From an uncultured Lentisphaerota bacterium (lineage in GTDB: Bacteria; Verrucomicrobiota; Lentisphaeria; Oligosphaerales; CAITYL01): 64,000 nucleotides of DNA. The stretch spans positions 1 to 64,000 of the forward strand of contig CAIXRA010000015.1 of the NCBI GenBank assembly GCA_903921725.1. The letters run 5' to 3'. The notes beneath the pieces were generated by a model. The model was not told where the DNA came from. It saw nothing but the letters and a program-made list of their open reading frames with translations, and searched no databases. Below are positions 1-8,997 of this stretch, piece after piece. Both the position numbers and the translations under genes were made by a program. How positions within the stretch are numbered: the first letter of the stretch is position 1; each line of letters opens with the position of its first letter.

Positions 1-120
1 AAGGCCGACTCGAAACAAGCCTGGCGTCTCGCCGTCGAAGGATGGCTCATCGAAACGGGAAATGTGGTCGTCAAAAACTGGGAGCAGTTACCCACTTTAC
101 AGCTCGCGATAGGTGCATAA
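1..120 (+). CDS. 3' end of an unknown gene (partial at window edge)
   Basis: The window opens inside a rightward gene. Its last 39 codons are visible in frame 1 and end at TAA 118-120; the peptide ends in LQLAIGA. It is too short to place in a family. It converges on the cytosine methyltransferase gene, with 41 bp between the two stop codons, and shares that gene's AT-richer composition. A partner restriction endonuclease would be the textbook neighbour of such a methyltransferase, but that is a guess from position only. Confidence 0.5.
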   Translation, partial: KADSKQAWRLAVEGWLIETGNVVVKNWEQLPTLQLAIGA

Positions 121-161
121 TCTGGTCGTGCGCACACTGATTTCGATGGGAATCGGCATAG

Positions 162-1541
162 TCAGACTTTCGGTTGTTCGAATAATACGAGTTGTTCTTC
201 CTTCAATCCCACTAACTTGGCAAACAAGAATTCTGTCCGGGCTAGTGCAGGACTCATTCCTTCGGAGCGAGTAAGGCGAAAACGAAACCTGGGATATACT
301 GGCCCATCGTAACACGCCTGAAATCCATACGTCATCGCAATATGCTCCGCCACCGTTCGTGCGAGAATCGGAGGAATGGCATTACCAATTTGCTGGATGC
401 GACTAGCAGCGTTACCAGCAAAAACAAAAGAATCAGGAAAGGTCTGCAATCTGGCGCACTCCCTCAACGTCAGAAGCCTGTCTTCGGTCGGATGCACAAA
501 CTCTCTGGTTGCCGCGCTGGTAATTGTCAGGCTGGGTTCATCTGCAAAAAAACGTTTTAACCCGGATGGAGCGCCCCCACGTCGTTCGACGGGCGTTCCG
601 TCCATCACACGACGGAATGCTCGCCGATGAAAAGACTCGTGTTGCAAATGTGCGGGCAAATCCTTCATGGTCTGTCCCGACTGCAATCCGAGTACCCGTT
701 CCAATTGGATTCCCGATAATACCGGCGAAAAGTGATCGGCAACCGTCTTCGATGCACCTCGCAAATAAGCCTGCAATTCATTTGTCGGTGGCCCGATGTA
801 CGAAAGCAATTGCCCCGCGTCTGTCGTTGCGGGTGGCAGATCGCTTGTTGCGGTCGAAAATGTGATTTCGCCTTTACGAAAAATGTTTCCGGAAAACCGC
901 GTGACTGCTTCGGGAAAGACAAAATCATGCCCCAGCCGATTCCCGACGATTAACACGCGCTTGCGGCGCTGGGGTACACCGTATCCCTGCGCATAAACCT
1001 TTTCAAGATTGACCGAATAGCCAGCTTGAAGGAATGCCTCTACTGCATCGCGAACATGTAGTCCGTCGTCATTTGTCAACAAGCCCTCGACATTTTCCAT
1101 AATGAACCATTTGGGTTGGATAACTTCGAGCAACCGAACATAGTGACAAACAAGTGAGTTGCGCGGATCCTCGCCAGACTTCATCCCGGCACTGCTAAAT
1201 CCCTGACAAGGCGGCCCTCCCAGCAGGATGTCAAGTTCGCCAGCTTTAAGACCAACTTTGCCAATTAGCATTTCCGGCCCGATATCACGAATATCAGCCA
1301 CTTCACAAGGAGTTTCAGGAAAATTGCGCCGATAAGACTCAACTGCATCACGATTGATGTCCGTCGCAAATAGCACTTCAAAACCGGCTTGCTTGAAACC
1401 GAGAGAGCATCCACCCGCTCCCGCGAACAAGCTAATGGCCGTGGGGCCACGCTCGTCAATTTTCAATAGGCTATTTGTGTTTTGAATCATTTTAGATTGA
1501 CTCGAAATTGATTTTGGGTGCATGAAAGATGCAATACGCAT
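162..1541 (-). CDS. C5-cytosine DNA methyltransferase
   Basis: This 459-residue protein transfers a methyl group from S-adenosylmethionine to C5 of cytosine in a specific DNA site. The family motifs appear in order: motif I ISLFAGAGG (about residues 37-45), the catalytic GGPPCQGFS with Cys112 in PCQ, ENV at 149-151, QRRKR near 190, and a C-terminal RECARLQTFPDSF plus QQIGNAIPP. The start at 1541 has AGGTGG directly against the ATG, so the ATG seven codons in is an alternative start. It begins 12 bp behind the valS stop on the same strand, so it is probably co-transcribed with valS. Base composition is near 50% GC in sampled lines, well below most of the window, which suggests transfer. It is likely the modification half of a restriction-modification system or an orphan enzyme; target specificity cannot be read from the sequence. 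Confidence 0.93.
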   Translation of the reverse strand: MRIASFMHPKSISSQSKMIQNTNSLLKIDERGPTAISLFAGAGGCSLGFKQAGFEVLFATDINRDAVESYRRNFPETPCEVADIRDIGPEMLIGKVGLKAGELDILLGGPPCQGFSSAGMKSGEDPRNSLVCHYVRLLEVIQPKWFIMENVEGLLTNDDGLHVRDAVEAFLQAGYSVNLEKVYAQGYGVPQRRKRVLIVGNRLGHDFVFPEAVTRFSGNIFRKGEITFSTATSDLPPATTDAGQLLSYIGPPTNELQAYLRGASKTVADHFSPVLSGIQLERVLGLQSGQTMKDLPAHLQHESFHRRAFRRVMDGTPVERRGGAPSGLKRFFADEPSLTITSAATREFVHPTEDRLLTLRECARLQTFPDSFVFAGNAASRIQQIGNAIPPILARTVAEHIAMTYGFQACYDGPVYPRFRFRLTRSEGMSPALARTEFLFAKLVGLKEEQLVLFEQPKV

Positions 1542-1553
1542 CCACCTTTATTT

Positions 1554-4271
1554 TCACTCCAGTGCTTTGATCTGTTCGTTAACGCGTACGAGCATGGCTT
1601 CAGAGTCGGCAAGTTTGATCTTTGTCATCTCAACCACAGCAGGAGGCGCATTGGCAACAAAGCTATCCTTGGCAAGATTGTTCTTGTAGCCGTCTCGAGC
1701 TTTTATTATAGCCTCTTTCTGCTTTTTCAACTTGGCGACTTCCGCTACGGAGTCAATCAGTCCGGCCAGCGGGATGTACATCGTCCCGGCATCACTTACA
1801 ACCGCGCTTGTTGCGGGACTGGTAGAACTCATACTTTGCCACTCGCTTGCATCAATAATTTTAATCTCTGCGTTTAGAAGTGCTGAGAATGAAACGGAGT
1901 CGTCTACAATCAACTGACGATATTGGTCGTCAGTGGGCACGATTATGGCCGATATCTTGGTACTCTGTGCAATTTTGTAGTTGGCGCGGACGTTGCGACC
2001 TCCGCTTAACATTGCAAACTTACCCTGCACGAGCGCGGCCATGGCCGGGGTCGCGCCGAGGCGTTCGCGTGCGGAGTCCGCAAACGGTTTCGGCCAGGGG
2101 GCGAGCATCAGTGAGTCGTCCTTGGTGACGAAGCCGAAGGAGTGCGCGACCTCTTCCGTGATGAACGGCATCAGCGGCTGGACCAGGCGCAGGATCATGC
2201 CGAACACATGGTCAAACACATGGAGCGTGCGCGCCTTCGCCGCGTCGTCACCGGCGTTCAGCACGGCCTTGGCGGATTCCAGGTACCAGTCGCAGAACTC
2301 GTTCCAGACGAACTCGTAGATGTCGTGGGCGTATTGGTGGAAGTCGAAGTTGTCGAGCGCCTTGGTAGTGCCGGAGGTGATCGCGTCGAGCCGCGCTAGG
2401 ATCCAGCGGTCGTGCGGGAAGAGGTCCTTCGCCGCAAGCGTGTCGAGCGAGGCCCACTCCGCCGTGAGGTCGCCGAAGCGCTGGCGGAACTTGGCCACGT
2501 TCCAGAGCTTGGTGGCGAAGTTGCGGCCGATTTCGCACTTCTCGTTGGCGTAGCGGATGTCCTGGCCGACGGGCGCGATGTAGATGATGGTGAAGCGGAG
2601 GGCGTCGGTACCGTACTGCGCCATCACGTCCAGCGGGTCGGGGGAGTTGTTCAGGCTCTTGGAGAGCTTGCGCCCCTTGTCGTCACGGATGATGGAGGTG
2701 AAGTACACGTCCTTGAACGGCACCTCGCCCATGAATTCGAGCCCCGACATGATCATGCGGGCGACCCAGAAGAAGATGATGTCCGGCCCGGTCACCAGCG
2801 TGGCGGTCGGGTAGAACTTCTTCAGCTCGGCGGTTTGTTCCGGCCAGCCCATGACCGAGAACGGCCAGAGCCAGGAGCTGAACCAGGTGTCGAGCACGTC
2901 CTCGTCCTGCTTGAAGCAACTGCCGCCGCACTTCGGGCACTTGGCGGGCGTCGCCTTGTCCACGACGATCTCGCCGCAGCCTTCGGCCTGGCAGTAGTAG
3001 GCCGGGATGCGGTGGCCCCACCAGAGCTGGCGGCTGATGCACCAGTCGTTGATGTTCTCCATCCAGTGGCGGTAGGTCTTGGTCCAGCGTTCCGGGTGGA
3101 ACTTGATGCGGCCGTCCTCGACCGCGGCGAGCGCGGGTTCGGCCAGCGGCTTCATCTTCACGAACCACTGCTCGGAGAGGCGCGGCTCGACCGGCACGTC
3201 GCCGCGCTCGGAGAAGCCGACCTGGTGCGTGTGCTCCTCGATCTTCTCCAGCAGTCCGGCCGCGTCCATCATCTTGACGATCTTCTTGCGGCAGACGTTG
3301 CGGTCGAGCCCCTGGAACTCCGCGCCGGCGTCCTCGTTCATCGAGGCGTCATCGTTCATCACGTTGATCATCGGCAGCTTGTGGCGCAGCCCCATCTCGT
3401 AGTCGTTCGGGTCGTGCGCCGGGGTCACCTTCACCGCGCCGGTGCCGAACGCCGGGTCCACGAACTCGTCGGCGATGATCGGGATCTCGCGGCCGACCAG
3501 CGGCAGCACGATCAGCTTGCCGATGAGCGCGGCGTAGCGTTCGTCCTTCGGGTTGACGGCGACGGCGGTGTCGCCGAGCATCGTCTCCGGGCGCGTCGTC
3601 GCGACGACGATGTGGCCGGAGCCGTCCTTGAGCGGGTACCTGAAGTGCCAGAGGCTGCCGCGGGTTTCCTTGTAGTTCACTTCCTCGTTGGAGAGCGCGG
3701 TGCCGGACTTCGGGCACCAGTTGATGATGCGGTGCCCCTTGTAGATCAGCCCCTTCTTGTGCAGGCGGATGAACACCTCCTGCACGGCGTCGGAGAGCCC
3801 CTGGTCGAGGGTGAAGCGCTCGCGCTCCCAGTCGCAGGCCACGCCGAGCCGGCGGAGCTGCTGCACGATGGTGCCGCCGTACTGGTTCTTCCACTGCCAG
3901 ACGCGTTCCAGGAACTTCTCGCGGCCGAGGTCGTGGCGCGTGAGCTTCTCCTTTTCCTTCAGCATGTGCTCGACGCGGGCCTGCGTCGCGATGCCCGCAT
4001 GGTCGGTGCCCGGCACCCAGCAGGTCTCGCGGCCGCGCATCTTCTCGAAGCGGATCAGGACGTCCTGCAGCGTGTTGTTCAGCACGTGCCCGAGCGTGAG
4101 GATACCGGTGACGTTCGGCGGCGGGATGACGATGACGTACGGGTTCTTCGCCGACGCCGGGTCCCCCTTGAAATAGCCGCGGCGCTGCCATTCCTCGTAC
4201 CAGAACGCCTCCGCCTCGGCGGGGTTGTACGCGGCCTTGCTCTCCGGCTTGCTGGTCGTCTCTTCGCTCAT
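1554..4271 (-). CDS. valS: Valyl-tRNA synthetase
   Basis: This class I aminoacyl-tRNA synthetase of 905 residues charges tRNA-Val in the cytoplasm. The nucleotide-binding signature PPPNVTG...LGH lies at residues 50-62 and the KMSKS loop is present as KLSKS near residue 535. An editing domain sits between them, with a Cys-rich insert (CGEI...CPKCGG) typical of a zinc knuckle. The C-terminus is a Lys/Glu-rich coiled coil, as in other ValRS. The start at 4271 is preceded by AAGGAAG at a suitable spacing. Oddity: codons after about position 2000 are much AT-richer than the rest. Sampled 60-base lines give 42-58% GC between 1681 and 1980, against 73% at 2041-2100. The protein reads as intact and full length, so the AT-rich tail looks like a replaced segment rather than decay. 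Confidence 0.97.
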   Translation of the reverse strand: MSEETTSKPESKAAYNPAEAEAFWYEEWQRRGYFKGDPASAKNPYVIVIPPPNVTGILTLGHVLNNTLQDVLIRFEKMRGRETCWVPGTDHAGIATQARVEHMLKEKEKLTRHDLGREKFLERVWQWKNQYGGTIVQQLRRLGVACDWERERFTLDQGLSDAVQEVFIRLHKKGLIYKGHRIINWCPKSGTALSNEEVNYKETRGSLWHFRYPLKDGSGHIVVATTRPETMLGDTAVAVNPKDERYAALIGKLIVLPLVGREIPIIADEFVDPAFGTGAVKVTPAHDPNDYEMGLRHKLPMINVMNDDASMNEDAGAEFQGLDRNVCRKKIVKMMDAAGLLEKIEEHTHQVGFSERGDVPVEPRLSEQWFVKMKPLAEPALAAVEDGRIKFHPERWTKTYRHWMENINDWCISRQLWWGHRIPAYYCQAEGCGEIVVDKATPAKCPKCGGSCFKQDEDVLDTWFSSWLWPFSVMGWPEQTAELKKFYPTATLVTGPDIIFFWVARMIMSGLEFMGEVPFKDVYFTSIIRDDKGRKLSKSLNNSPDPLDVMAQYGTDALRFTIIYIAPVGQDIRYANEKCEIGRNFATKLWNVAKFRQRFGDLTAEWASLDTLAAKDLFPHDRWILARLDAITSGTTKALDNFDFHQYAHDIYEFVWNEFCDWYLESAKAVLNAGDDAAKARTLHVFDHVFGMILRLVQPLMPFITEEVAHSFGFVTKDDSLMLAPWPKPFADSARERLGATPAMAALVQGKFAMLSGGRNVRANYKIAQSTKISAIIVPTDDQYRQLIVDDSVSFSALLNAEIKIIDASEWQSMSSTSPATSAVVSDAGTMYIPLAGLIDSVAEVAKLKKQKEAIIKARDGYKNNLAKDSFVANAPPAVVEMTKIKLADSEAMLVRVNEQIKALE

Positions 4272-4595
4272 GGTGTGCTGCTTCCTTCGAATAGAAAATC
4301 GGACGGCTCCGACCGATCGGACAGATCAAATCTCCGGGCCGGAAAACCACAAAAAATCAAGCCGGGAATTTAGCCTGAAAAAAATGCTTTCCAAGCCGCG
4401 GCCGGCACACCGGGCCGGCCCTTGGCCCGCCCGGCCCCTGCACCGCAGGCCGGATGGGGTGCCCGGCATGCCCCAAACGGGAGCGTGGGCGTTGAAAGTT
4501 GAACGTTCTTCCATACTTTGCGCCTTTGCGCTTCAATTCATGTCCGTCGATTTGAGCGTTGAACGTTCACAAAATAAGCAGGCTATATTCCCCGC
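4272..4595. other. Intergenic region between divergent valS and methyltransferase genes
   Basis: No gene is supported here. The region holds the valS leader, one copy of the GAC-N-GATC periodic repeat (4301-4328), GC-rich CCGG/GGCC stretches near 4400-4450 that could fold, a TTTGCGCC/TTTGCGCT tandem near 4517-4535, and two GTTGAACGTTC words near 4497 and 4557. No T-box-like antiterminator was recognised upstream of valS. Confidence 0.5.
4301..4328. repeat. GAC-N-GATC periodic repeat, copy 1
   Basis: Three consecutive nine-base units of the form GAC-N-G-N-TC-N lie in the valS leader. Related runs occur at 5796, 8971, 9221 and 9423. Confidence 0.55.
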
Positions 4596-5807
4596 ATGAC
4601 CACACCACAACCAGCCCAGGACGCCGTCGAAGGCTTTTTCGCCCTGTTGCGGAGCGCGCTCGGCGGGGGCGCGTTCGTCAATCTCATCCTCGGGAAATAC
4701 CGCGGGGATGATCCGGGCCTGCAGCGCGTCATGATCCGGGCCGTCACGATCAAGGAGGAGCCGCGGCTGTCGTTCGTGTACCGCTATGAGCGGAAGGACA
4801 TTGCGAAGAACTTCCCGATTCCGGCTGGGTTTGAGGCGATCCACGATCTGATCGCATCGGGTTTCCGCAGTGCGCACCTGTTCACGCTGGCGGAGGACGT
4901 CCTGCTGGAGTTCAACAAGAAGAGCGAACCGAAACTGGTCCGCAGCAAGGCGACGCAAAAGGCCGCGCCCGCCACGGCGCACAACCGCGAGAAGCAGCGG
5001 CTGGTCAACCCCGCCGCGCCGTTCCTCTGGGAGCTGGGCGTCACCAACAGCGAGCACCAGGTCCTGCCCTCGATGTCCCGGAAATGGAAGCAGATCAACG
5101 TCTTCCTCGAACTGTTCGAGGGCGCGTTCGCCTCCTCGGGGCTCGCCAAGGCGGAGCGCGTGCAGGTGGTGGATTTCGGTTCCGGCAAGGGATACCTGAC
5201 CTTCGCGGTCTACGACTACCTGTGCGGCGTCATCGGCGACCGGGCGCAGGTGCTCGGGATCGAGGAGCGGCCCGAGCTGGTGCAGTTCTGCAACGAGACC
5301 GCGAAAAAAACGGGGATGACAAACCTGCGCTTCTCGCAGGGCGATGTGCAGAGCACCGTCCCGGAGAAGATTGACGTCATGATCGCGCTGCACGCCTGCG
5401 ACACCGCGACCGACCTGGCCATCCATGCGGGGATCCGCGCCGGCGCCGCCGTCATCCTGTGCGCCCCGTGCTGCCACAAGGAGATCCGGCCGCAGATGAC
5501 CAATCCGGCGGTGCTCCAGCCCGTACTGCGCTTCGGCATCCAGCAGGCGCAGGAGGCGGAGATGGTGACCGACAGCCTGCGCGCGCTGCTGCTGGAGGCG
5601 TCGGGCTACGAGGCGCAGATCTTCGAGTTCGTCTCGCCGGAACACACGGCCAAGAACAAGATGATCCTCGCCGTCAAACGCGCCGGCGCCTCCCGCCGCG
5701 AACCCGCGCTCGCCCAACTCCAGGCGCTGAAAGAATTCTACGGCATCCGGGAACAGTGCCTGGAACGGCTGCTGATGCCACCCCTCAAACAAGAAGAATC
5801 CGACTGA
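4596..5807 (+). CDS. Class I SAM-dependent methyltransferase (Methyltransf_32-like)
   Basis: A 403-residue soluble protein with a Rossmann methyltransferase domain in its C-terminal half. The SAM-binding motif I is VVDFGSGKGYLTF near residues 190-203, followed by an acidic motif II (GIEERPELV), a later HACDTATD segment and ILCAPCCHKE. This layout matches the uncharacterised Methyltransf_32/GSTCD-like group, for which RNA substrates are suspected but not established. The N-terminal ~130 residues are specific to this family and may bind the substrate. The stop codon lies inside a GAC-N-GATC repeat, so the last residues (ESD) are encoded by repeat sequence. No strong ribosome-binding site is seen; the ATG at 4596 is the first in a long open frame. 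Confidence 0.8.
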   Translation: MTTPQPAQDAVEGFFALLRSALGGGAFVNLILGKYRGDDPGLQRVMIRAVTIKEEPRLSFVYRYERKDIAKNFPIPAGFEAIHDLIASGFRSAHLFTLAEDVLLEFNKKSEPKLVRSKATQKAAPATAHNREKQRLVNPAAPFLWELGVTNSEHQVLPSMSRKWKQINVFLELFEGAFASSGLAKAERVQVVDFGSGKGYLTFAVYDYLCGVIGDRAQVLGIEERPELVQFCNETAKKTGMTNLRFSQGDVQSTVPEKIDVMIALHACDTATDLAIHAGIRAGAAVILCAPCCHKEIRPQMTNPAVLQPVLRFGIQQAQEAEMVTDSLRALLLEASGYEAQIFEFVSPEHTAKNKMILAVKRAGASRREPALAQLQALKEFYGIREQCLERLLMPPLKQEESD

Positions 5808-5829
5808 TCCGACGGATCGGTCCGATGAC
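5796..5829. repeat. GAC-N-GATC periodic repeat, copy 2
   Basis: Nine-base units GACTGATCC and GACGGATCG followed by GTCCGATGA overlap the stop codon of the upstream methyltransferase gene (TGA 5805-5807). Confidence 0.55.
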
Positions 5830-5873
5830 AAGTCACCTTAAGCGCAACCCCATTTGCAGGAAGGAATATTCCC

Positions 5874-6371
5874 ATGATCAGCAACGACGTCATCCGCCGG
5901 CTGCGGTACATCTTGAACTATTACGACACCACGCTGGTGGACATCTTCGCCCTCGGCGGCTGCACGGTCACACACGACCAGGTCGCCGAGTTCCTCAAGA
6001 AACCGGAGGAGCCCGGGCATGTCGAGTGTGGGCAGCCGGAGATGGAGTGCTTCCTGAACGGGCTGATCATCCATCGGCGCGGCAAGAAGGAAGGCGCCCC
6101 AGAGCCGGTGCTGAATCCGCGCGCCATCGTGACCAACAACGATGTCCTGAAGAAACTACGGATCGCCCTAGAACTCCAGGAGCAGGAGATGCTCGACATC
6201 ATGCAGCAGGCCGGCGCGGAAATCTCCCGGCACGAACTGAGCGCGCTCTTCCGCAAGGACGGCCACAAGCATTACAAGGATTGCGGCGACCAGTTCCTGC
6301 GCAATTTCCTAAAGGGGCTTGCCCTGCGCTACCGCCCGCAGGAAACCGGTGCCGTACAAAAGGATGCATAG
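5874..6371 (+). CDS. DUF1456 (YehS-like) protein
   Basis: A 165-residue protein made of two copies of the DUF1456 fold. The first starts MISNDVIRRLRYILNYYD and the second TNNDVLKKLRIALEL, each followed by a short helical segment with a conserved His/Glu pattern (ECFLNGLI, FLRNFLKGL). E. coli YehS has the same architecture; its function is unknown. The start at 5874 has AGGAAGG nine bases upstream. It lies in a run of rightward genes with the methyltransferase and dbpA, separated from dbpA by a large palindromic repeat, so co-transcription is uncertain. Confidence 0.88.
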   Translation: MISNDVIRRLRYILNYYDTTLVDIFALGGCTVTHDQVAEFLKKPEEPGHVECGQPEMECFLNGLIIHRRGKKEGAPEPVLNPRAIVTNNDVLKKLRIALELQEQEMLDIMQQAGAEISRHELSALFRKDGHKHYKDCGDQFLRNFLKGLALRYRPQETGAVQKDA

Positions 6372-6375
6372 ACTT

Positions 6376-6483
6376 TTTAGACAGGATTGCAGGATCTGCA
6401 GGATGTACAGGATAATGGCAAGCTTTTATAGATGAAACTGCATGAATCCTGCTGATCCTGAAAATCCTGTAATCCTGTCTAAA
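6376..6483. repeat. CAGGAT-core inverted repeat
   Basis: Two 38-base arms (6376-6413 and 6446-6483) are inverted copies of each other. Each arm carries TTTAGA and then four CAGGAT hexamers with two- or three-base spacers. By eye all mismatches between the arms (about six) fall in the spacers; every hexamer is intact. It fills the gap between the yehS-like gene and dbpA and could form a long hairpin or terminator. Confidence 0.85.
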
Positions 6484-6507
6484 CTCAACGCCCCCCGGAA
6501 TCCTCCC

Positions 6508-7881
6508 ATGCCCCGCAGCTTTTCCAAGCTTTCGCTCCCCGCGCCCTGCCTCGCCAATCTGGCCGCCATCGGCTATGAGGCGATGACGCCGATCCAGGCG
6601 GCGAGCCTGCCGGAGATCCTCCAGAACAAGGACCTGATCGTCCAGGCCAAGACCGGCAGCGGCAAGACGGCTGCGTTCGGACTGGGAATCCTGGCGAAAC
6701 TCGACCCGGCGAAGTGCTGCGTCCAGGCGCTGGTGCTCTGCCCGACCCATGAGCTGGCGGAACAGGTCGGCACGGAACTGCGTCGGCTGGCCCGCTACCT
6801 GCCGAACATCAAGATCCTGACCATCTGCGGCGGCGCGCCGATGCAGGTCCAGTTCAACTCGCTCGCCCACGGCGCGCACATCGTGGTCGGCACCCCCGGC
6901 CGCATCCAGAAGCACGTCCGCAAGGGCGGCCTCCCGCTCGCCGCGCTCACGACGCTGGTGCTGGACGAGGGCGACCGGCTGCTGGACATGGGGTTTTACG
7001 ACGGCATCCTCGACATCGCCGATGCCGCGCCCAAGCACCGGCAGACGCTGCTCTTCTCCGCCACCTTCCCAGGCCGGATCATGGAGATGAGCCGGGCCGT
7101 CCAGAAAGACGCCGCCAAAATCGCGACGGACACCGAGCATTGCGACGAGTCAATCCGTCAGATTTTCTACAAGACCGCAAAGCCGGAGCGCAACAACCTG
7201 CTCTACACGCTGATCGCGCACTACCAGCCGGAGTCCACGGTCGTCTTCTGCAACACCAAGCAGAGCTGCCGCGACGCCGCCGACTACCTGCGCAACAAGG
7301 GGTTCAGCGTCGCCGGACTGCACGGGGACCTGGACCAGGAGCAGCGCACGCGGGTCTTCACGCAGTTCGCCAACCGCAGCACCTCGATCCTGGTCGCGAC
7401 CGACGTCGCCTCCCGCGGCCTGGACATCGACAGCCTGGCGGCGGTCATCAACTACGAACTCTCGCCCGACCCGGAGGTCCACGTCCACCGCATCGGCCGC
7501 ACCGGACGCGCCGGCAAGGACGGCCTGGCGCTCAGCATCTGCCTGGAGACGCAGGATTTTTTGGTCCAGCGCATCGAGGAATACCAGAAACGCCCCGTGC
7601 AGTGGGAGGACCCCGCCTCGCTGACCCGGCGTCCGGGCAAGCTCGTGCCGGCGATGGTGACCTTTGCGCTCAACGGCGGCAAGAAGGACAAGATCCGCCC
7701 CGGCGACATCCTCGGCGTGCTGACCGGCGACGCCGGCCTGCCGGGGAGCAGCGTCGGCAAGATCAACATTTTCGACAGCTACGCCTACGTCGCCGTCGCC
7801 CGCGAGGACGCCGACAAATTCAAGCACTGGCTGGCCCACGGCAAGCTCAAGGGGCGCAGCTTCAAGGCGGTCTCCGCATGA
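6508..7881 (+). CDS. dbpA: DEAD-box RNA helicase, DbpA type
   Basis: A 457-residue ATP-dependent RNA helicase. Visible in order: Q motif (GYEAMTPIQ), Walker [11 protein letters not shown] and GTPGR motifs, Walker B, SATF, the motif IV region (VVFCNTK), [11 protein letters not shown] and [10 protein letters not shown]. The C-terminal 75 residues ([17 protein letters not shown]...[12 protein letters not shown]) match the DbpA RNA-binding domain, which in E. coli recognises hairpin 92 of 23S rRNA during large-subunit assembly. Oddity: Walker B reads DEGD (residues 153-156) instead of DEAD. I chose the ATG at 6508 because upstream in-frame codons run into the CAGGAT repeat. The stop overlaps the next gene's start (ATGA). 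Confidence 0.93.
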   Translation: MPRSFSKLSLPAPCLANLAAIGYEAMTPIQAASLPEILQNKDLIVQAKTGSGKTAAFGLGILAKLDPAKCCVQALVLCPTHELAEQVGTELRRLARYLPNIKILTICGGAPMQVQFNSLAHGAHIVVGTPGRIQKHVRKGGLPLAALTTLVLDEGDRLLDMGFYDGILDIADAAPKHRQTLLFSATFPGRIMEMSRAVQKDAAKIATDTEHCDESIRQIFYKTAKPERNNLLYTLIAHYQPESTVVFCNTKQSCRDAADYLRNKGFSVAGLHGDLDQEQRTRVFTQFANRSTSILVATDVASRGLDIDSLAAVINYELSPDPEVHVHRIGRTGRAGKDGLALSICLETQDFLVQRIEEYQKRPVQWEDPASLTRRPGKLVPAMVTFALNGGKKDKIRPGDILGVLTGDAGLPGSSVGKINIFDSYAYVAVAREDADKFKHWLAHGKLKGRSFKAVSA

Positions 7882-8153
7882 CCACGCCGGTGCCATCCAA
7901 GCCCCAGGATCATCTGCACGGCGTCACGCTCGAACGGATGCTGACCGAGCTCTCGGCGCACCACGGCTGGGAGGAGATGGGCCGCCGCATCCCCATCAAA
8001 TGCTTCACCACCAACCCGAGCATCAAGTCGAGCCTGGCCTTCCTACGCAAGACCCCCTGGGCCCGCGCCAAGGTCGAGGTGATGTACCGCTGGTACCGGG
8101 AGAAGCTGGCGAAAACGGCAAACAAGGACGGCGGGAGCGCCGCCGGGTTGTAA
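7878..8153 (+). CDS. VF530-like DNA-binding protein (DUF2132)
   Basis: A 91-residue protein whose core [33 protein letters not shown] and [13 protein letters not shown] matches the VF530/DUF2132 family. Members are small helical proteins proposed to bind DNA; their role is unknown. Its ATG overlaps the dbpA stop by four bases, so the two genes are almost certainly translationally coupled. The last 15 residues are low-complexity and probably disordered. Confidence 0.88.
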   Translation: MTTPVPSKPQDHLHGVTLERMLTELSAHHGWEEMGRRIPIKCFTTNPSIKSSLAFLRKTPWARAKVEVMYRWYREKLAKTANKDGGSAAGL

Positions 8154-8256
8154 CGGCCTTTCCGTACGCTATGGTATTTTTCGATGAGACACCTGCAGGC
8201 GGTGAACGGGGTGCGGCATCCGCGCATCCGCCGGTTCCCCTACGAGGAGAACAAGC

Positions 8257-8886
8257 ATGCCGCTTCCCCACCACAAAACCTACACTTGGCACGACTAGCA
8301 GACCTGGGACGACGACCAGCGCTGCGAACTGATTGACGGCGAAATCTTCGACATGACCCCCGCGCCGCGGACTGCGCACCAGCAAGTGTTGGGCAAGTTC
8401 GCAACGGCATTCGACCGCTTCTTCGACGGCAAGGGCCAGCCGTTCATCGCGCCGACCGATGTCGTCCTTTCCGAGCATGACGTCGTGCAGCCCGACCTCT
8501 TCGTCGTCTGCGACCCCGGCCAGATCAAGGAAACGCACGTCGAGGGTGCGCCCGCGCTGGTGGTCGAGATCGCATCGCCCGCAACCCGGAACCGCGACCG
8601 CGTGCAGAAAATCCGGCTGTATGCCCGCGCCGGGGTCAAGGAATACTGGATCGTCAGCCCGGAGGATCGGGCGGCGGAGCTGTTCCTCCTGAACAACGGC
8701 AAGTACACGCTCGAACAGTCGCTGGAAGCGCATGAGACACTGGCCAGCCCCAGCTTCCCCGGGCTCAAGATCCCCTTGGGCAAGCTCTTCCCGCCGGCCC
8801 GGCCCAAGCTCGAGCTCGCCGAGGAAAACGAACCCTACGGCGCCGCCCCCCGCAGGAAAAAGCCCGTGCGCCGGCCGGCAAAGTAA
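8257..8886 (+). pseudogene. Uma2-family (DUF820) nuclease-like gene with in-frame amber stop
   Basis: A good ribosome-binding site (GAGGAG, seven bases upstream) precedes an ATG at 8257, and the frame reads MPLPHHKTYTWHD, then TAG at 8296-8298, then QTWDDDQRCELIDGEIFDM and onward to 8886. In Uma2 proteins this N-terminal region is continuous and usually has Tyr at the interrupted position, so TAG for TAC is the simplest explanation. The rest keeps PDLFVVCD, VVEIASPATRNRDRVQK and GVKEYWIV, the PD-(D/E)XK-like core. An internal ATG at 8353 could give a 177-residue product but would lack the ELIDGE segment and has no comparable ribosome-binding site. I call it a pseudogene; readthrough cannot be excluded. 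Confidence 0.8.
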
Positions 8887-8970
8887 CGCGGGGCTCCAGC
8901 GCGGCCAGGAATGGCCCGCGTTACTTCAGGCGCATCTCCCTCTTCCCCCGCGTGCGGCTTCGACGCGGTT

Positions 8971-8997
8971 GAAAGACCGATCGGTCGGATCTGCCCG
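8971..8997. repeat. GAC-N-GATC periodic repeat, copy 3
   Basis: The run GACCGATCGGTCGGATC lies exactly at the 5' edge of the headless suffix-domain reading frame. Confidence 0.5.

Noticed and set aside
2412-4373. Long rightward open frame opposite valS (653 codons)
   Set aside because: It is the complement of valS in high-GC DNA, with no domain, low complexity and no ribosome-binding site.
4272-4595. T-box leader for valS
   Set aside because: No T-box bulge sequence or specifier hairpin was recognised, and the upstream DNA is mostly repeats and GC-rich palindromes.
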